From NCBI RefSeq assembly GCF_017976235.1, contig NZ_JACVHC010000006.1:124001-188000 (forward strand): a stretch of DNA of 64,000 bases. Reading direction: 5' to 3'. The stretch comes from Pseudomonas anatoliensis (GTDB lineage Bacteria; Pseudomonadota; Gammaproteobacteria; Pseudomonadales; Pseudomonadaceae). A program made the translations under genes and the position numbers. This document shows positions 1-9,346 of this stretch, one piece after another; within the stretch, counting starts at the first letter, position 1, and each line of letters starts with the position of its first letter. A model generated the notes under the pieces. The model was not told where the DNA came from and did not search any database. It worked only from the letters and a program-made list of their open reading frames with translations.

Positions 1-1623
1 GTGGTCGACGCTGCGCACCCCGAACGTGAATTGTCGGCAGCCACCATCGCGGCGGCAGAGTGGGTGTTGCTGGTCGCCACCGGCAACGTCGACATGACAC
101 GTTTTGTCGGCAAACGGGTCTTCCAGATTGCCCCTGCGCAAGCCCTGCAGGATGTCGAAGCGGTGCTGCGCCGTGGTGCTGAAGAAGCGCAAATCTACGT
201 CGCTACCGAAGCTGTTCCCGCGGCTGTTGCGGCCCGTGCACCGCGCATCGTCGCCATCACCGCGTGCCCGACCGGTGTTGCCCACACCTTTATGGCGGCC
301 GAAGCATTGCAGCAAACGGCCAAGCGTCTGGGCTATGACTTGCAGGTGGAAACCCAAGGCTCGGTCGGCGCGAAAACCCCGTTGAGCGCAGCCGCAATTG
401 CCGAGGCTGATGTTGTGCTGTTGGCGGCGGATATCGAAGTCGCCACCGAGCGTTTCGCCGGCAAGAAAATCTACCGCTGCGGCACCGGCGTTGCCCTCAA
501 AAAATCGGAAGACACGCTGAAAAAAGCGCTGGCGGAAGGCGTGCAGGAAAGCGCTGCCGGTGACGGCAAGGCACCGGCAAAATCCGAGAAAACCGGTGTC
601 TACAAACATCTGCTGACCGGTGTGTCGTTCATGCTGCCGATGGTGGTGGCGGGCGGTTTGATGATCGCCCTGTCATTCGTGTTCGGCATCACCGCGTTCA
701 AGGAAGAAGGCACGCTGGCGGCAGCGCTGATGCAGATCGGCGGCGAAACCGCGTTCAAGTTGATGGTGCCGCTGCTGGCCGGGTACATCGCCTATTCGAT
801 TGCCGACCGTCCGGGCCTGGCGCCGGGGATGATCGGCGGTTTGCTGGCGAGTACCTTGGGCGCCGGGTTTATCGGCGGGATCGTCGCCGGGTTTATCGCC
901 GGTTACGCGGCGAAGGCGATCAGTCGTTATGTCGCGTTGCCGCAAAGCCTTGAAGCACTGAAACCGATTCTGATCATCCCGTTGTTCGCCAGCCTGTTTA
1001 CCGGGCTGGTGATGATTTATGTAGTCGGCAAACCGGTCGCGGACATGCTCGCGGCGCTCACGCATTTCCTCGACAGCATGGGCACCACCAACGCGATTCT
1101 GCTCGGTGTATTGCTCGGCGGCATGATGTGCGTCGACCTCGGCGGGCCGATCAACAAAGCCGCGTATGCGTTCTCGGTGGGGCTGTTGGCGTCGCAGAGT
1201 TATGCACCGATGGCCGCGACCATGGCAGCGGGCATGGTGCCGCCGATTGGTCTGGGTATCGCCACGTTCATTGCCCGACGCAAATTCGCTCAGACCGAAC
1301 GCGAGGCCGGTAAAGCGGCGTTCGTGCTGGGGCTGTGCTTTATCTCCGAAGGGGCGATTCCGTTTGCCGCGAAGGACCCGCTGCGGGTGATTCCGGCGAG
1401 CATTGCCGGCGGCGCATTGACCGGCGCGCTGTCGATGTACTTCGGCTGCAAGCTGATGGCGCCGCACGGTGGGTTGTTTGTGCTGGCGATTCCGAATGCG
1501 ATCAACCACGCGTTGCTGTATCTGCTGGCGATTGTCGCGGGGAGTCTGTTGACTGCCGTTGTGTATGCGACGGTCAAACGCCCGGAAGCGGTGGAGTTGG
1601 CGCTGGAGCCGGTAAAAGCATAA
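1..1623 (+). CDS. fruA: PTS fructose transporter subunit IIBC (5' end outside window)
   Basis: Membrane component of the fructose phosphotransferase system, which phosphorylates fructose during uptake. The window opens inside the gene: the remnant of a first IIB-like domain runs directly into the edge, so the GTG at base 1 is not claimed as the start. A second IIB domain carries the phospho-cysteine motif ACPTG (Cys at residue 89 of the visible part) and a GTGVAL motif near residue 162. From about residue 200 the IIC domain has several hydrophobic segments and the family motifs SFMLPMVVAGG, CVDLGGPINKAA and ISEGAIPFAAKDP. It ends in TAA just before a REP pair. The usual partners fruB and fruK would lie upstream, outside the window. 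Confidence 0.93.
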   Translation: MVDAAHPERELSAATIAAAEWVLLVATGNVDMTRFVGKRVFQIAPAQALQDVEAVLRRGAEEAQIYVATEAVPAAVAARAPRIVAITACPTGVAHTFMAAEALQQTAKRLGYDLQVETQGSVGAKTPLSAAAIAEADVVLLAADIEVATERFAGKKIYRCGTGVALKKSEDTLKKALAEGVQESAAGDGKAPAKSEKTGVYKHLLTGVSFMLPMVVAGGLMIALSFVFGITAFKEEGTLAAALMQIGGETAFKLMVPLLAGYIAYSIADRPGLAPGMIGGLLASTLGAGFIGGIVAGFIAGYAAKAISRYVALPQSLEALKPILIIPLFASLFTGLVMIYVVGKPVADMLAALTHFLDSMGTTNAILLGVLLGGMMCVDLGGPINKAAYAFSVGLLASQSYAPMAATMAAGMVPPIGLGIATFIARRKFAQTEREAGKAAFVLGLCFISEGAIPFAAKDPLRVIPASIAGGALTGALSMYFGCKLMAPHGGLFVLAIPNAINHALLYLLAIVAGSLLTAVVYATVKRPEAVELALEPVKA

Positions 1624-1627
1624 AAGC

Positions 1628-1705
1628 AAAAGATCGCAGCCTTCGGCAGCTCCTACAGGGGATCGCGGTTCTCTGTAGGAGCTGCTGAAGGCTGCGATCT
1701 TTTTT
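1628..1705. repeat. REP pair (REPIN), inverted
   Basis: Two REP sequences of the GTAGGAGCTGCCG/GCTGCGATCTTTT family face each other: one arm at about 1628-1659, the other at 1673-1705. The right arm has CTGCTGAAGG where most copies have CTGCCGAAGG. It lies between fruA and phoD and may act as a transcript-end structure. Confidence 0.9.
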
Positions 1706-1761
1706 GTCATCCCCGATTCATGATCTCGTGCTTAAGTTTTCCTTTTTCCAGGGAGAACAGC

Positions 1762-3303
1762 ATGAGCGATTTCAATGTGGGTCGCCGGCGGGTCATGCAA
1801 GTGGTCGGGGCCGGACTGCTGATGCCCGGGTTGGCGCCGGCGGTCATCGCGTCGGTCAAGGATCGGCCGCAACTCACCGATGGCGTGCAGTCCGGCGACC
1901 TGCAAGGCGACCGCGCGATGATCTGGAGCCGCAGCGACCGCCCGGCACGCATGGTGGTCGAGTGGGACACCCGCAGCCAGTTTCGCAATCCACGGCGGAT
2001 CGTTTCGGCGCTAGCGGATGTCCGCAGCGACTTCACCGCCCGCGTCGAACTCACCGGGTTACCCGCCGATCAGGCGATTTTCTATCGCGTGTATTTCAAG
2101 GACGCCCGCAGCGGCGTCGCCAGCGAACCCTGGCTCGGCCACTTGCGCAGCGCACCCTCGGCGCGGCGTGATATTCGTTTCGTCTGGAGCGGCGACACCG
2201 TCGGCCAGGGCTTCGGCATCAATCCGGACATTGGCGGCATGCGCATCTACGAAGCCATGCGTTTGCGCCTGCCGGACTTCTTTATTCACAGCGGCGACAC
2301 CATCTACGCCGACGGCCCGGTACCGGCGCAACTGACCACTGAAAACGGTCGCGTGTGGCGCAACATCACCACCGAAGCCAAGAGCAAAGTCGCCCAGACC
2401 CTCGACGACTATCGCGGCAATTACCGCTACAACCTGATGGACGAGAACATCCGCCGCTTCAACGCCGAAGTGCCGCAGATCTGGCAGTGGGACGACCATG
2501 AAGTGGTCAACAACTGGTCGCCCGGCAAGCAACTCGACGAGCGCTATCAGGAAAAAGATATCCACACCTTGGTCGGTCGCGCGCGCAAGGCCTGGCTGGA
2601 ATATTCGCCGATGCGTTTGCAGTCGGCTGACGCGGGCGGGCGAATTTATCGCAAGCTCAAGTACGGGCCGATGCTGGATGTGTTCGTGCTCGACATGCGC
2701 AGCTATCGCGAGGCCAACGACGACAACCTCGGCGCAGCAAAACCGTTCCTGGGGCGTGAGCAACTGGATTGGCTCAAGCGCGGGTTGAAGGCCTCGAAAG
2801 CGCAGTGGAAGGTCATCGCGGCAGACATGCCGATTGGCCTGGGTGTGCCTGACGGCGAGGTGAGCCCGGGTGTTGCGCGCTGGGAAGCCGTGGCGAACGG
2901 CGAACCTGGGCCGGCGCAGGGACGTGAACTGGAGATCGCTGAATTGCTCGGTTTTCTGCGGGCGCAGCAGGTGCGCAATTTCGTCTTCCTCACCGCAGAT
3001 GTGCACTACTGCGCGGCGCATCACTATCACCCGGATCGCGCGGCGTTTCAGGATTTCGAGCCGTTCTGGGAGTTTGTCGCGGGGCCGTTGAATGCCGGGA
3101 GTTTCGGGCCTAATCCGCTGGATAAGACTTTTGGGCCGGAAGTGGTGTTCGAAAAGGCGCCGACGGCGCAGAACATGTCACCGTTTGCCGGGTTTCAGTT
3201 TTTTGGCGAGGTGAATATTGAAGGGCAGAGCGGGGAGATGAGCGTGGTGTTGCGGGATTTGAATGGGGTCAGTGTGTTCGAACAGAAACTGCAGCCAGTC
3301 TGA
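1762..3303 (+). CDS. phoD: PhoD-family alkaline phosphatase, Tat exported
   Basis: Metallophosphoesterase of the PhoD family, expected to hydrolyse phosphodiesters or monoesters in the periplasm, using Fe/Ca in characterised members. The start at 1762 is preceded by GGGAGAAC and gives an N-terminus with twin arginines (GRRRVMQVVGAG) followed by a hydrophobic stretch, which is a Tat signal. The N-terminal Ig-like PhoD domain is followed by metal-site motifs HSGDTIYADGP, WDDHEVVNNW and FLTADVHYCAAHHY. It is 513 residues long, normal for the family. No Pho box was identified upstream. It is flanked by REPINs and looks monocistronic. Confidence 0.9.
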   Translation: MSDFNVGRRRVMQVVGAGLLMPGLAPAVIASVKDRPQLTDGVQSGDLQGDRAMIWSRSDRPARMVVEWDTRSQFRNPRRIVSALADVRSDFTARVELTGLPADQAIFYRVYFKDARSGVASEPWLGHLRSAPSARRDIRFVWSGDTVGQGFGINPDIGGMRIYEAMRLRLPDFFIHSGDTIYADGPVPAQLTTENGRVWRNITTEAKSKVAQTLDDYRGNYRYNLMDENIRRFNAEVPQIWQWDDHEVVNNWSPGKQLDERYQEKDIHTLVGRARKAWLEYSPMRLQSADAGGRIYRKLKYGPMLDVFVLDMRSYREANDDNLGAAKPFLGREQLDWLKRGLKASKAQWKVIAADMPIGLGVPDGEVSPGVARWEAVANGEPGPAQGRELEIAELLGFLRAQQVRNFVFLTADVHYCAAHHYHPDRAAFQDFEPFWEFVAGPLNAGSFGPNPLDKTFGPEVVFEKAPTAQNMSPFAGFQFFGEVNIEGQSGEMSVVLRDLNGVSVFEQKLQPV

Positions 3304-3309
3304 AACCCC

Positions 3310-3399
3310 CTGTAGGAGCTGCCGCAGGCTGCGATCTTTTGATCTTGGTTTTAAAGATGACAAGGTCAAAAGATCGCAGCCTGCGGCAGCTCCTACAGG
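3310..3399. repeat. REP pair (REPIN), inverted
   Basis: Near-perfect inverted pair with CTGCCGCAGGCTGCG stems in both arms, in the convergent gap between phoD and piuB. Confidence 0.9.
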
Positions 3400-3411
3400 G
3401 GAGTGGGGGTG

Positions 3412-5970
3412 TCAGTAAACATCGCGACGATAACGACCCTGCTCAATCAGGCGTTCAACTTCAGCTGCGCCGAGGATGTCATTGAGTGCCTGGTCTACCC
3501 CTGAAGCCATCCCTTGCAGGCTGCCACAGATGTAGATGACCGCACCCTCTGCCAGCCATTTCTTCAACTCATCCGCCGATTCCCGCAAGCGATCCTGCAC
3601 ATAAATCTTCTCTGCCTGATCCCGCGAAAACGCCAGATCCAGCCGCGCCAGATCGCCGTTGATCAACCACTCTTCCAGCTCCGCACGGCACAGGTAGTCG
3701 TGCTCACGATTGCGCTCGCCGAACAGCAACCACTGACGCTGCTGAGCATCAGCAATGCGCGCCTTGAGCAGGCTGCGCAGACCGGCCAGCCCGGTGCCGT
3801 TACCGATCAGGATCATCGGCAGCGGTTCATTCGGCAGGTGGAAACCGCTGTTACGGCGCACCCGCAAGCTGATGCTGCCGCCCACCGGCGCATGCTCGGT
3901 CAACCAGCCTGAAGCGATGCCAAGCGTGCCGTCGGCGTGCTGTTCCTGACGCACGATCAACTCCAGCACACCGTCGGCGGCAATCGAGGCGATCGAGTAT
4001 TCGCGCATGGCCAAAGGCACCATCGCATCGACCAACGACTGCGCATGCAGGCCAACCAGATGCGCGCGGTGCTGGGGCAATTGGCGGGAGGCCAGTGCCA
4101 CTTCAAGCGGTTCATCGAGGCCGTTGATTTTCACCGTCGTCTCGCCACGAATGCCGAGGCCGTCGAGGAAGTGCTCGATGACCCACGGGCAGTTGCGTGG
4201 CAGCACTTCGACCAGGTCGCCGGACAGCCAGCTGCTGGTGTTCGGTGCGCTCAGGCTCAGCAGATAAACCGGCGAACCGCTGCTGCCAGGGTTCATCAGT
4301 TCACGGCGCAGCAGCGTCCAGTTTTCGTAGGTCGGTGCCTGCCAGGTGTCGACCGGTGCCTGTCCGGTGAGCAAGCCCAGTTGAGTTTGCCAATGACGCA
4401 GGGCGTATGGGTCGCCGCTGTCGACTTCCACCGGGGCGAACAGGGTCTTGCCGCCGTGCTCGCTCAGCCACTGATGCAGGCGTCGGGCGAAACCGCAGAA
4501 GTGCTGATACTGCCGGTCGCCAAGCCCGAGGACGGCGTAGCTCAAGTTGTCGAGTGTCGATGCTTTGGCCAGCACCTTGCGCTCGAAACTACGGGCGCTG
4601 TCGGGGGCCTGACCGTCGCCGAAGGTGCTGACCACGAACAGCGCATTGCTCGATTCGCGCAGATCTTTTTCGCTGACATTCGCCAGCGGCTGCACTTTCA
4701 CCGGCAACCCGGCGGCCTGCAATTGGCCAGCGGTCTGCCACGCCAGTTGCTCGGCGAAACCGCTTTGGCTGGCGAAGCCGATCAGCCACGCCGGGGCATC
4801 GCCGGCCGGCGGTTCGAAGCCTTTGCGCGCATCCTTGATCTGCTTTTTCTTACGGCGACGATCAAGGTACAGCAGCCATCCGGTGATGAAGAACAACGGC
4901 ATGCACACCGCCGCGACAGTGATGATGATCCGTCCGACGAGGCCGAAATAGCTGCCGACGTGCAGTGCGTAAATGCTGGTCAGCAATTGCGCCTTGAAGC
5001 TCTTGTCGGCATAGCGGTCGACACGTTTGACGATGCCGGTGGCCGGGTCGAGGGTGATCTGGTTCAGCGCGCGATCATGCGGCGAGCTGTCGAGCAGGTA
5101 GAACACCGTCGCCGGTTGGCCAGCCACGGGCGGCATGCGGATGTTGTAGGCAGACAGGCCTGGACCGGCAGCGCTGTAGATGCTGCTCCACATCGCTGAG
5201 TAGTCGGCGATGGGTGCCGGGCCTTCCGGCGCTGGGCCACGACCGCCGCGCACACGCTCGTTTTGCGGAGCGTCGGAAAGCAGTCTGGTCAGGCCTTTGT
5301 TGTACCACTCGTATGACCACGACAACCCGGTCAGCGCCAGCAGCAGATACACCAACAGGCACCACGTGCCGGCCACCGAATGCAGGTCCCAATTAAAGGC
5401 GCGGCCCTTCTTCTTCCAGTCCAGAGTCAGCCACACGCGCCAACTGTTCCACTGCCGAGGCCAGCGCAGGTACAGGCCGGAGAGGCAGAAAAACACCAGG
5501 ATCAGCGTGCAGGCTCCGGTGATGTTGCGCCCGGTGTCGCCCATGGCGAGGAAGCGGTGCAGTTGCAACATCAGCCCAAAGAAATCCTGGCCGACGGCGT
5601 TGCCCATGAACTCGCCGGTATACGGATCGAAGTAGCGCATTTCGCCGCGACGTTCACCCTTGGGCGGGGTGAAGAATACTTTCGCCGCGTGGCCGCTTTC
5701 GGTCTCCACCGACAGCATCGAGACTTTCTTGCCCGACGTGGCTTCGATGCGCTCTACCAATTCAACGGGCGGCAGCACGCCGGCGACCTGTTTTTCCACT
5801 TGCAAGACCGAGGGGTTCAGTGCCCGCAGGATTTCGTCCTGAAACGAATAGGCCGCGCCGGTGATGCCCATCAGGGCCAGCACCAGCCCTGCGGTGATGC
5901 CAAAAAACCAGTGCAACTGGAACAGGGTTTTCTTCAACACGTCACTCGCCGTCCGTTCGGAAATTGTCAT
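3412..5970 (-). CDS. piuB: PepSY-membrane / flavodoxin / FAD-NADPH reductase fusion (PiuB-like)
   Basis: Large iron-uptake-associated oxidoreductase, probably reducing ferric siderophore iron at the inner membrane. The first ~390 residues form a PepSY-associated region with several membrane helices (LHWFFGITAGLVLALMG, ITGWLLYLDRRRKK). A flavodoxin domain follows (WLIGFASQSGFAEQ, VVSTFGDGQAPDSAR). The C-terminal half is a cytochrome P450/sulfite-reductase type module with FAD motif REYSIAS, NADPH motif IGNGTGLAGLRSLL, ICGSLQGMASGVD and the terminal RYRRDVY. The start at 5970 (MTISERTASD) gives 852 residues; 5982 is an alternative four codons upstream, and neither has a strong ribosome site. 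It lies downstream of piuA in the same direction, separated by a terminator and a REPIN. Confidence 0.85.
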   Translation of the reverse strand: MTISERTASDVLKKTLFQLHWFFGITAGLVLALMGITGAAYSFQDEILRALNPSVLQVEKQVAGVLPPVELVERIEATSGKKVSMLSVETESGHAAKVFFTPPKGERRGEMRYFDPYTGEFMGNAVGQDFFGLMLQLHRFLAMGDTGRNITGACTLILVFFCLSGLYLRWPRQWNSWRVWLTLDWKKKGRAFNWDLHSVAGTWCLLVYLLLALTGLSWSYEWYNKGLTRLLSDAPQNERVRGGRGPAPEGPAPIADYSAMWSSIYSAAGPGLSAYNIRMPPVAGQPATVFYLLDSSPHDRALNQITLDPATGIVKRVDRYADKSFKAQLLTSIYALHVGSYFGLVGRIIITVAAVCMPLFFITGWLLYLDRRRKKKQIKDARKGFEPPAGDAPAWLIGFASQSGFAEQLAWQTAGQLQAAGLPVKVQPLANVSEKDLRESSNALFVVSTFGDGQAPDSARSFERKVLAKASTLDNLSYAVLGLGDRQYQHFCGFARRLHQWLSEHGGKTLFAPVEVDSGDPYALRHWQTQLGLLTGQAPVDTWQAPTYENWTLLRRELMNPGSSGSPVYLLSLSAPNTSSWLSGDLVEVLPRNCPWVIEHFLDGLGIRGETTVKINGLDEPLEVALASRQLPQHRAHLVGLHAQSLVDAMVPLAMREYSIASIAADGVLELIVRQEQHADGTLGIASGWLTEHAPVGGSISLRVRRNSGFHLPNEPLPMILIGNGTGLAGLRSLLKARIADAQQRQWLLFGERNREHDYLCRAELEEWLINGDLARLDLAFSRDQAEKIYVQDRLRESADELKKWLAEGAVIYICGSLQGMASGVDQALNDILGAAEVERLIEQGRYRRDVY

Positions 5971-6019
5971 CACGGCGCGCATTATGCCGTGGGTTGTCGA
6001 GAAGCTTCTTGATTACGCA

Positions 6020-6051
6020 CAAAAGCCCCGTTCAATCGAATGAACGGGGCT
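6020..6051 (-). terminator. Rho-independent terminator after piuA
   Basis: Eleven-base stem AGCCCCGTTCA / TGAACGGGGCT with a six-base loop. On the minus strand it is followed by TTTTG, as expected for the end of the piuA transcript. Confidence 0.75.
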
Positions 6052-6058
6052 CGCTGTT

Positions 6059-6152
6059 CTGTAGGAGCTGCGGCACGCTGCGATCTTTTGATCTTTCTTT
6101 TCAACAGCAAAAACAAGATCAACAGATCGCAGCGTGCCGCAGCTCCTACAGG
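6059..6152. repeat. REP pair with a variant stem
   Basis: Inverted REP pair whose stems read CTGCGGCACGCTGCG instead of CTGCCGAAGGCTGCG. The same changes are present in both arms. Confidence 0.88.
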
Positions 6153-6154
6153 TT

Positions 6155-8458
6155 TTAGAAGTGGAAATTGGTGCTCAACAGTGCCGTACGGCCCGCTGCC
6201 TGGCTGGCGAAGTGGGTCGAGAAAGCTTTGTCGTAGTAGGTTTCATCGGTCAGGTTCTGCACGTTGAGTTGCAGGTCGACGTTCTTGGTCAGCTTGTAGG
6301 CCGCCATCGCGTCGTAGCGAACGTACGAATCAACCATGGTGGTGTTGGCCACGTTGCCGAACACGTCGTCGACATAGAACGCGCCGCCACCAATCGTCAG
6401 CTTCGGCGTGACCTGGTAAGTGGTCCACAGGCTGGCGCTGTTTTTCGGTGTGTTAGGCAATTGGTTGCCGTCGGTGGCGCGGTTCAGCGGGCCGCCATCA
6501 ACCTGTTCGCTATCCATGAAGGCGTAACCGGCGAACACCTGCCACTTGTCAGTGAGCTTGCCGCTGGCCGACAGCTCGACACCTTGCACGCGGGTCTTGC
6601 CAGCGTTCTCGTACGAGGTGGTATCGACTTGCACGCGGGCGTTTTCTTTCTCGGTGCGGAAGATGTCAGCAGTCAGCGACAGGCGATCATTGAGCAAGTC
6701 CCACTTGGTGCCGATTTCGTAGTTCTTGGTGGTTTCCGGCTCCATGTCACTGCTCAGCAGATTGCCGGCGCGATCTCTGCTGCCGCCCAACGGGTTGCCG
6801 TCCATGCCTTCACCGAGAGTGTTGCCCGGTGGTGTGGCCGAGGTGGCGTAGGAAGCATAAATGCTGCCGTTTTCCGCAGGCTTGTAAACCACGCCGAACT
6901 GGCCGGTAACGAACTCGCTGACATCATCGCCCTTGGCCGTGGTAGCGCCGGCGGCGGTGTAGGTCTTGTACTCAGTGTCGAAGTGGTCATACCGCAACCC
7001 CATGTTCACCAGCCACTGCTCGGACAACTCCAGGGTGTTGAACGCATACAACGCGTAGGTGTTGGCCTTGGTGTCGGTGCCGGCGTAGTTGCGCGAGATC
7101 GCGCCATTCCATGGATCGTTCGGGTTCGGATTCGACAGCGAGGTGCAGTTGTAGCCGCTTGCTGCACCAATCAATCCCGGGTTGCAGTTGGTGGTCACGG
7201 CGCTGGTGCGCGGCGTGGTGTCGGTGTTGACGTTGTACGAAGACTTCTGGCTTTCCTCACGGGTGTATTCGACACCGGTTGAGAAGCTGTTCTTGAAGCC
7301 GGCGACATAGAAATTGCCGAACAGGTCAGTCTGGTTGGTGGTGGTCTCGGTGTTGCTGACCCGCGTATTCGCCCGACGCCAGACGCTACCGTTGTTGACG
7401 TTGCCCTTGCTGTCGTCCGGCTGGGTGAGGATGTAATCCTGCATGCTGGTGCCGTGACGCAGGGTGTTCTTGATGGTCAGCGAGTCGTTCAGGTCATGCT
7501 CGATGGCGAACGTCGCGGTATCGGTGCGGCCCTTGCGGAAATCGCGATCCAGACCGTAGAAGTTGCTGTCGTCGCCACCGGCATACGGCTTGTCCGGATT
7601 GGACTTGGTGCGTGGGCTCGAAAAGCTGTACGGGATGCCCGAGTCCGGCGTGTCGTTGCTTTCCAGATGGTAGTAATCGAGGTTGACGCGGGTGTCGGTG
7701 CCCAGACCAAAGGCCAGGGAAGGCGCGATGCCCCAACGGTCGTAATCGACTTTGTCGCGACCGGCGACGTTGCTTTCGTGGCTCATCAGGTTCAGACGGC
7801 CAGCAGCGGTGTCGCTGAACTGGTAGTTGCCGTCGAGGGTGTAACGCTGGGTCTGGTCGGAGCCCCAGGTGAAGCCACCGTCGAACGAGTTACCCAGATG
7901 AGCCTTCTTGCTCACCAGGTTGATGCTGCCGCCCGCCGCGCCGCGACCGCCGATAGCGGAGTTCGGGCCCTTGCTGACTTCAATGTTCTCTACGGCGAAG
8001 ATTTCGCGGCTCTGCGAACCGGTGTCGCGCACGCCATCCAGGTAAGTGTCGCCCTGGGCGTCGAAGCCACGGATGAACGGACGGTCACCTTGTGGGTTGC
8101 CACCTTCACCGGCGCCGAAGGTGATGCCCGGCACGGTGCGCAGGGCGTCCTGCATGTTCAGGGCGCCAGTGTCCTTGAGGACTTGCTGCGGAATGACGGT
8201 GACCGAGCGCGGCGTGTCGATCAGCGGCGCGGTGTACTTGGGCGAGGAGGCTTTCTCGACCTGGTAGGACGTCGCGTCCTGCGCTTCGCCAGTGATGGCG
8301 GTGGCGTCCAGGGCGATGGCATTGCCGGAAGCTTTGCTGTCGGTCTTTTCGGCGGCAAACACCATGTGGCCGGCGGAACCGGCGGTGATTGCCACGCCAA
8401 TTGCAGAGGCGAGCAGACGTGGTGAACTGACCGGTAATTGTGCGAGTTGACGTGCCAT
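6155..8458 (-). CDS. piuA: TonB-dependent siderophore receptor
   Basis: Outer-membrane receptor for a ferric siderophore, energised by TonB. The start at 8458 has a GGGGAGGGG ribosome site upstream and yields a 767-residue precursor with a signal sequence (LLASAIGVAITAGSAGHMVFA). The plug domain carries DTPRSVTVIPQQVLKDTGALNMQDAL and VSKGPNSAIGGRGAAGGSINLVSKKA. The C-terminus is a 22-strand-type barrel ending in the aromatic TALLSTNFHF. Divergent piuC and downstream piuB match the Pseudomonas piuABC arrangement, supporting PiuA rather than another receptor. The natural ligand cannot be read from sequence. Iron control through Fur is likely given the box-like sequence in the shared promoter region. 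Confidence 0.9.
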   Translation of the reverse strand: MARQLAQLPVSSPRLLASAIGVAITAGSAGHMVFAAEKTDSKASGNAIALDATAITGEAQDATSYQVEKASSPKYTAPLIDTPRSVTVIPQQVLKDTGALNMQDALRTVPGITFGAGEGGNPQGDRPFIRGFDAQGDTYLDGVRDTGSQSREIFAVENIEVSKGPNSAIGGRGAAGGSINLVSKKAHLGNSFDGGFTWGSDQTQRYTLDGNYQFSDTAAGRLNLMSHESNVAGRDKVDYDRWGIAPSLAFGLGTDTRVNLDYYHLESNDTPDSGIPYSFSSPRTKSNPDKPYAGGDDSNFYGLDRDFRKGRTDTATFAIEHDLNDSLTIKNTLRHGTSMQDYILTQPDDSKGNVNNGSVWRRANTRVSNTETTTNQTDLFGNFYVAGFKNSFSTGVEYTREESQKSSYNVNTDTTPRTSAVTTNCNPGLIGAASGYNCTSLSNPNPNDPWNGAISRNYAGTDTKANTYALYAFNTLELSEQWLVNMGLRYDHFDTEYKTYTAAGATTAKGDDVSEFVTGQFGVVYKPAENGSIYASYATSATPPGNTLGEGMDGNPLGGSRDRAGNLLSSDMEPETTKNYEIGTKWDLLNDRLSLTADIFRTEKENARVQVDTTSYENAGKTRVQGVELSASGKLTDKWQVFAGYAFMDSEQVDGGPLNRATDGNQLPNTPKNSASLWTTYQVTPKLTIGGGAFYVDDVFGNVANTTMVDSYVRYDAMAAYKLTKNVDLQLNVQNLTDETYYDKAFSTHFASQAAGRTALLSTNFHF

Positions 8459-8665
8459 TTTTATTCCCCTCCCCAAGGATTTGAGGCGGCGGAATATAGG
8501 GTAAACAGGTATTCGTATCAATTGCGAAACATTGTTATTCGCACTGAATTTACATTCTTTACAATTTGGCCTTACGGTTTTCGCCTGTTCATTCGTCTTG
8601 CAGGTTTTACACAGACAATAAGAATCAATACCATTGCCGCCTCTTTGCCATCAGGTGACATTGCC
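8459..8665. promoter_or_regulatory. Divergent piuA/piuC promoter region with candidate Fur sites
   Basis: This 207-bp AT-rich gap separates divergent piuA and piuC. GACAATAAGAATCAATACC at 8614-8632 matches the 19-base Fur consensus GATAATGATAATCATTATC at 14 of 19 positions by direct counting. A weaker candidate lies at 8524-8542 (11 of 19 on the minus strand). Placement between two iron-uptake genes makes Fur control plausible. The exact box boundaries are an inference. Confidence 0.5.
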
Positions 8666-9346
8666 ATGCTGCTGCACATCCCCGGTCTGTTTGAAAAAGA
8701 CGAAGTGCAGCGCATTCGTGAGGCGCTGGAACAGGCAGACTGGGCTGACGGCAAAATCACCGCCGGTTATCAATCGGCCAAGGCCAAGCACAATCTGCAA
8801 CTGCCTGAAGGCCATCCGCTGGCCAAGGAAATCGGCGCGGCAATGCTCGAGCGGCTGTGGAAAAATCCGCTGTTCATGTCCGCCGCACTGCCGCACAAAG
8901 TCTTCCCGCCGTTAGTGAACTGTTACACGGCCGGTGGCAGTTTCGACTTCCACATCGACAATGCCGTGCGCCAGCCCAAGGGCAGCATCGAGCGAGTGCG
9001 CACCGACCTGTCGGCCACGCTGTTTTTCAGCGAGCCCGAGGATTACGACGGCGGCGAACTGGAGATCCAGGACACCTTCGGCACCCAACAAGTGAAACTG
9101 CCCGCCGGCGACATGGTGCTATACCCCGGCACCAGCCTGCATAAAGTCAACGCGGTCACTCGCGGCGCGCGTTACGCCTCATTTTTCTGGACACAAAGTC
9201 TGGTGCGCGAAGACAGCCAGCGTGCGTTGTTGTTCGAGATGGATGGGGCGATTCAGCAACTCACGCAAGACATGCCTGATCACCCTTCGCTGATCCGCCT
9301 CACCGGCACTTATCACAACTTGCTGCGGCGCTGGGTCGAGGTATGA
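8666..9346 (+). CDS. piuC: PKHD-type Fe(II)/2-oxoglutarate dioxygenase
   Basis: Cytosolic 2-oxoglutarate- and Fe(II)-dependent hydroxylase found beside siderophore receptors; its substrate is not settled. The 226-residue protein has the iron-binding triad His96, Asp98 (FHIDN) and His159, plus the 2-oxoglutarate-binding Arg169 (GARYASFFW). The ATG at 8666 is chosen because the family begins MLLHIPGLF; the open frame extends upstream to 8438 without family similarity. Its stop overlaps the start of the Sel1 gene (ATGA), so the two are translationally coupled. It is divergent from piuA with a shared regulatory region. Confidence 0.92.
   Translation: MLLHIPGLFEKDEVQRIREALEQADWADGKITAGYQSAKAKHNLQLPEGHPLAKEIGAAMLERLWKNPLFMSAALPHKVFPPLVNCYTAGGSFDFHIDNAVRQPKGSIERVRTDLSATLFFSEPEDYDGGELEIQDTFGTQQVKLPAGDMVLYPGTSLHKVNAVTRGARYASFFWTQSLVREDSQRALLFEMDGAIQQLTQDMPDHPSLIRLTGTYHNLLRRWVEV

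Noticed and set aside
1..3. GTG at base 1 as the true start of fruA
   Set aside because: The open frame runs off the window edge inside a first IIB-like domain; the start must lie upstream.
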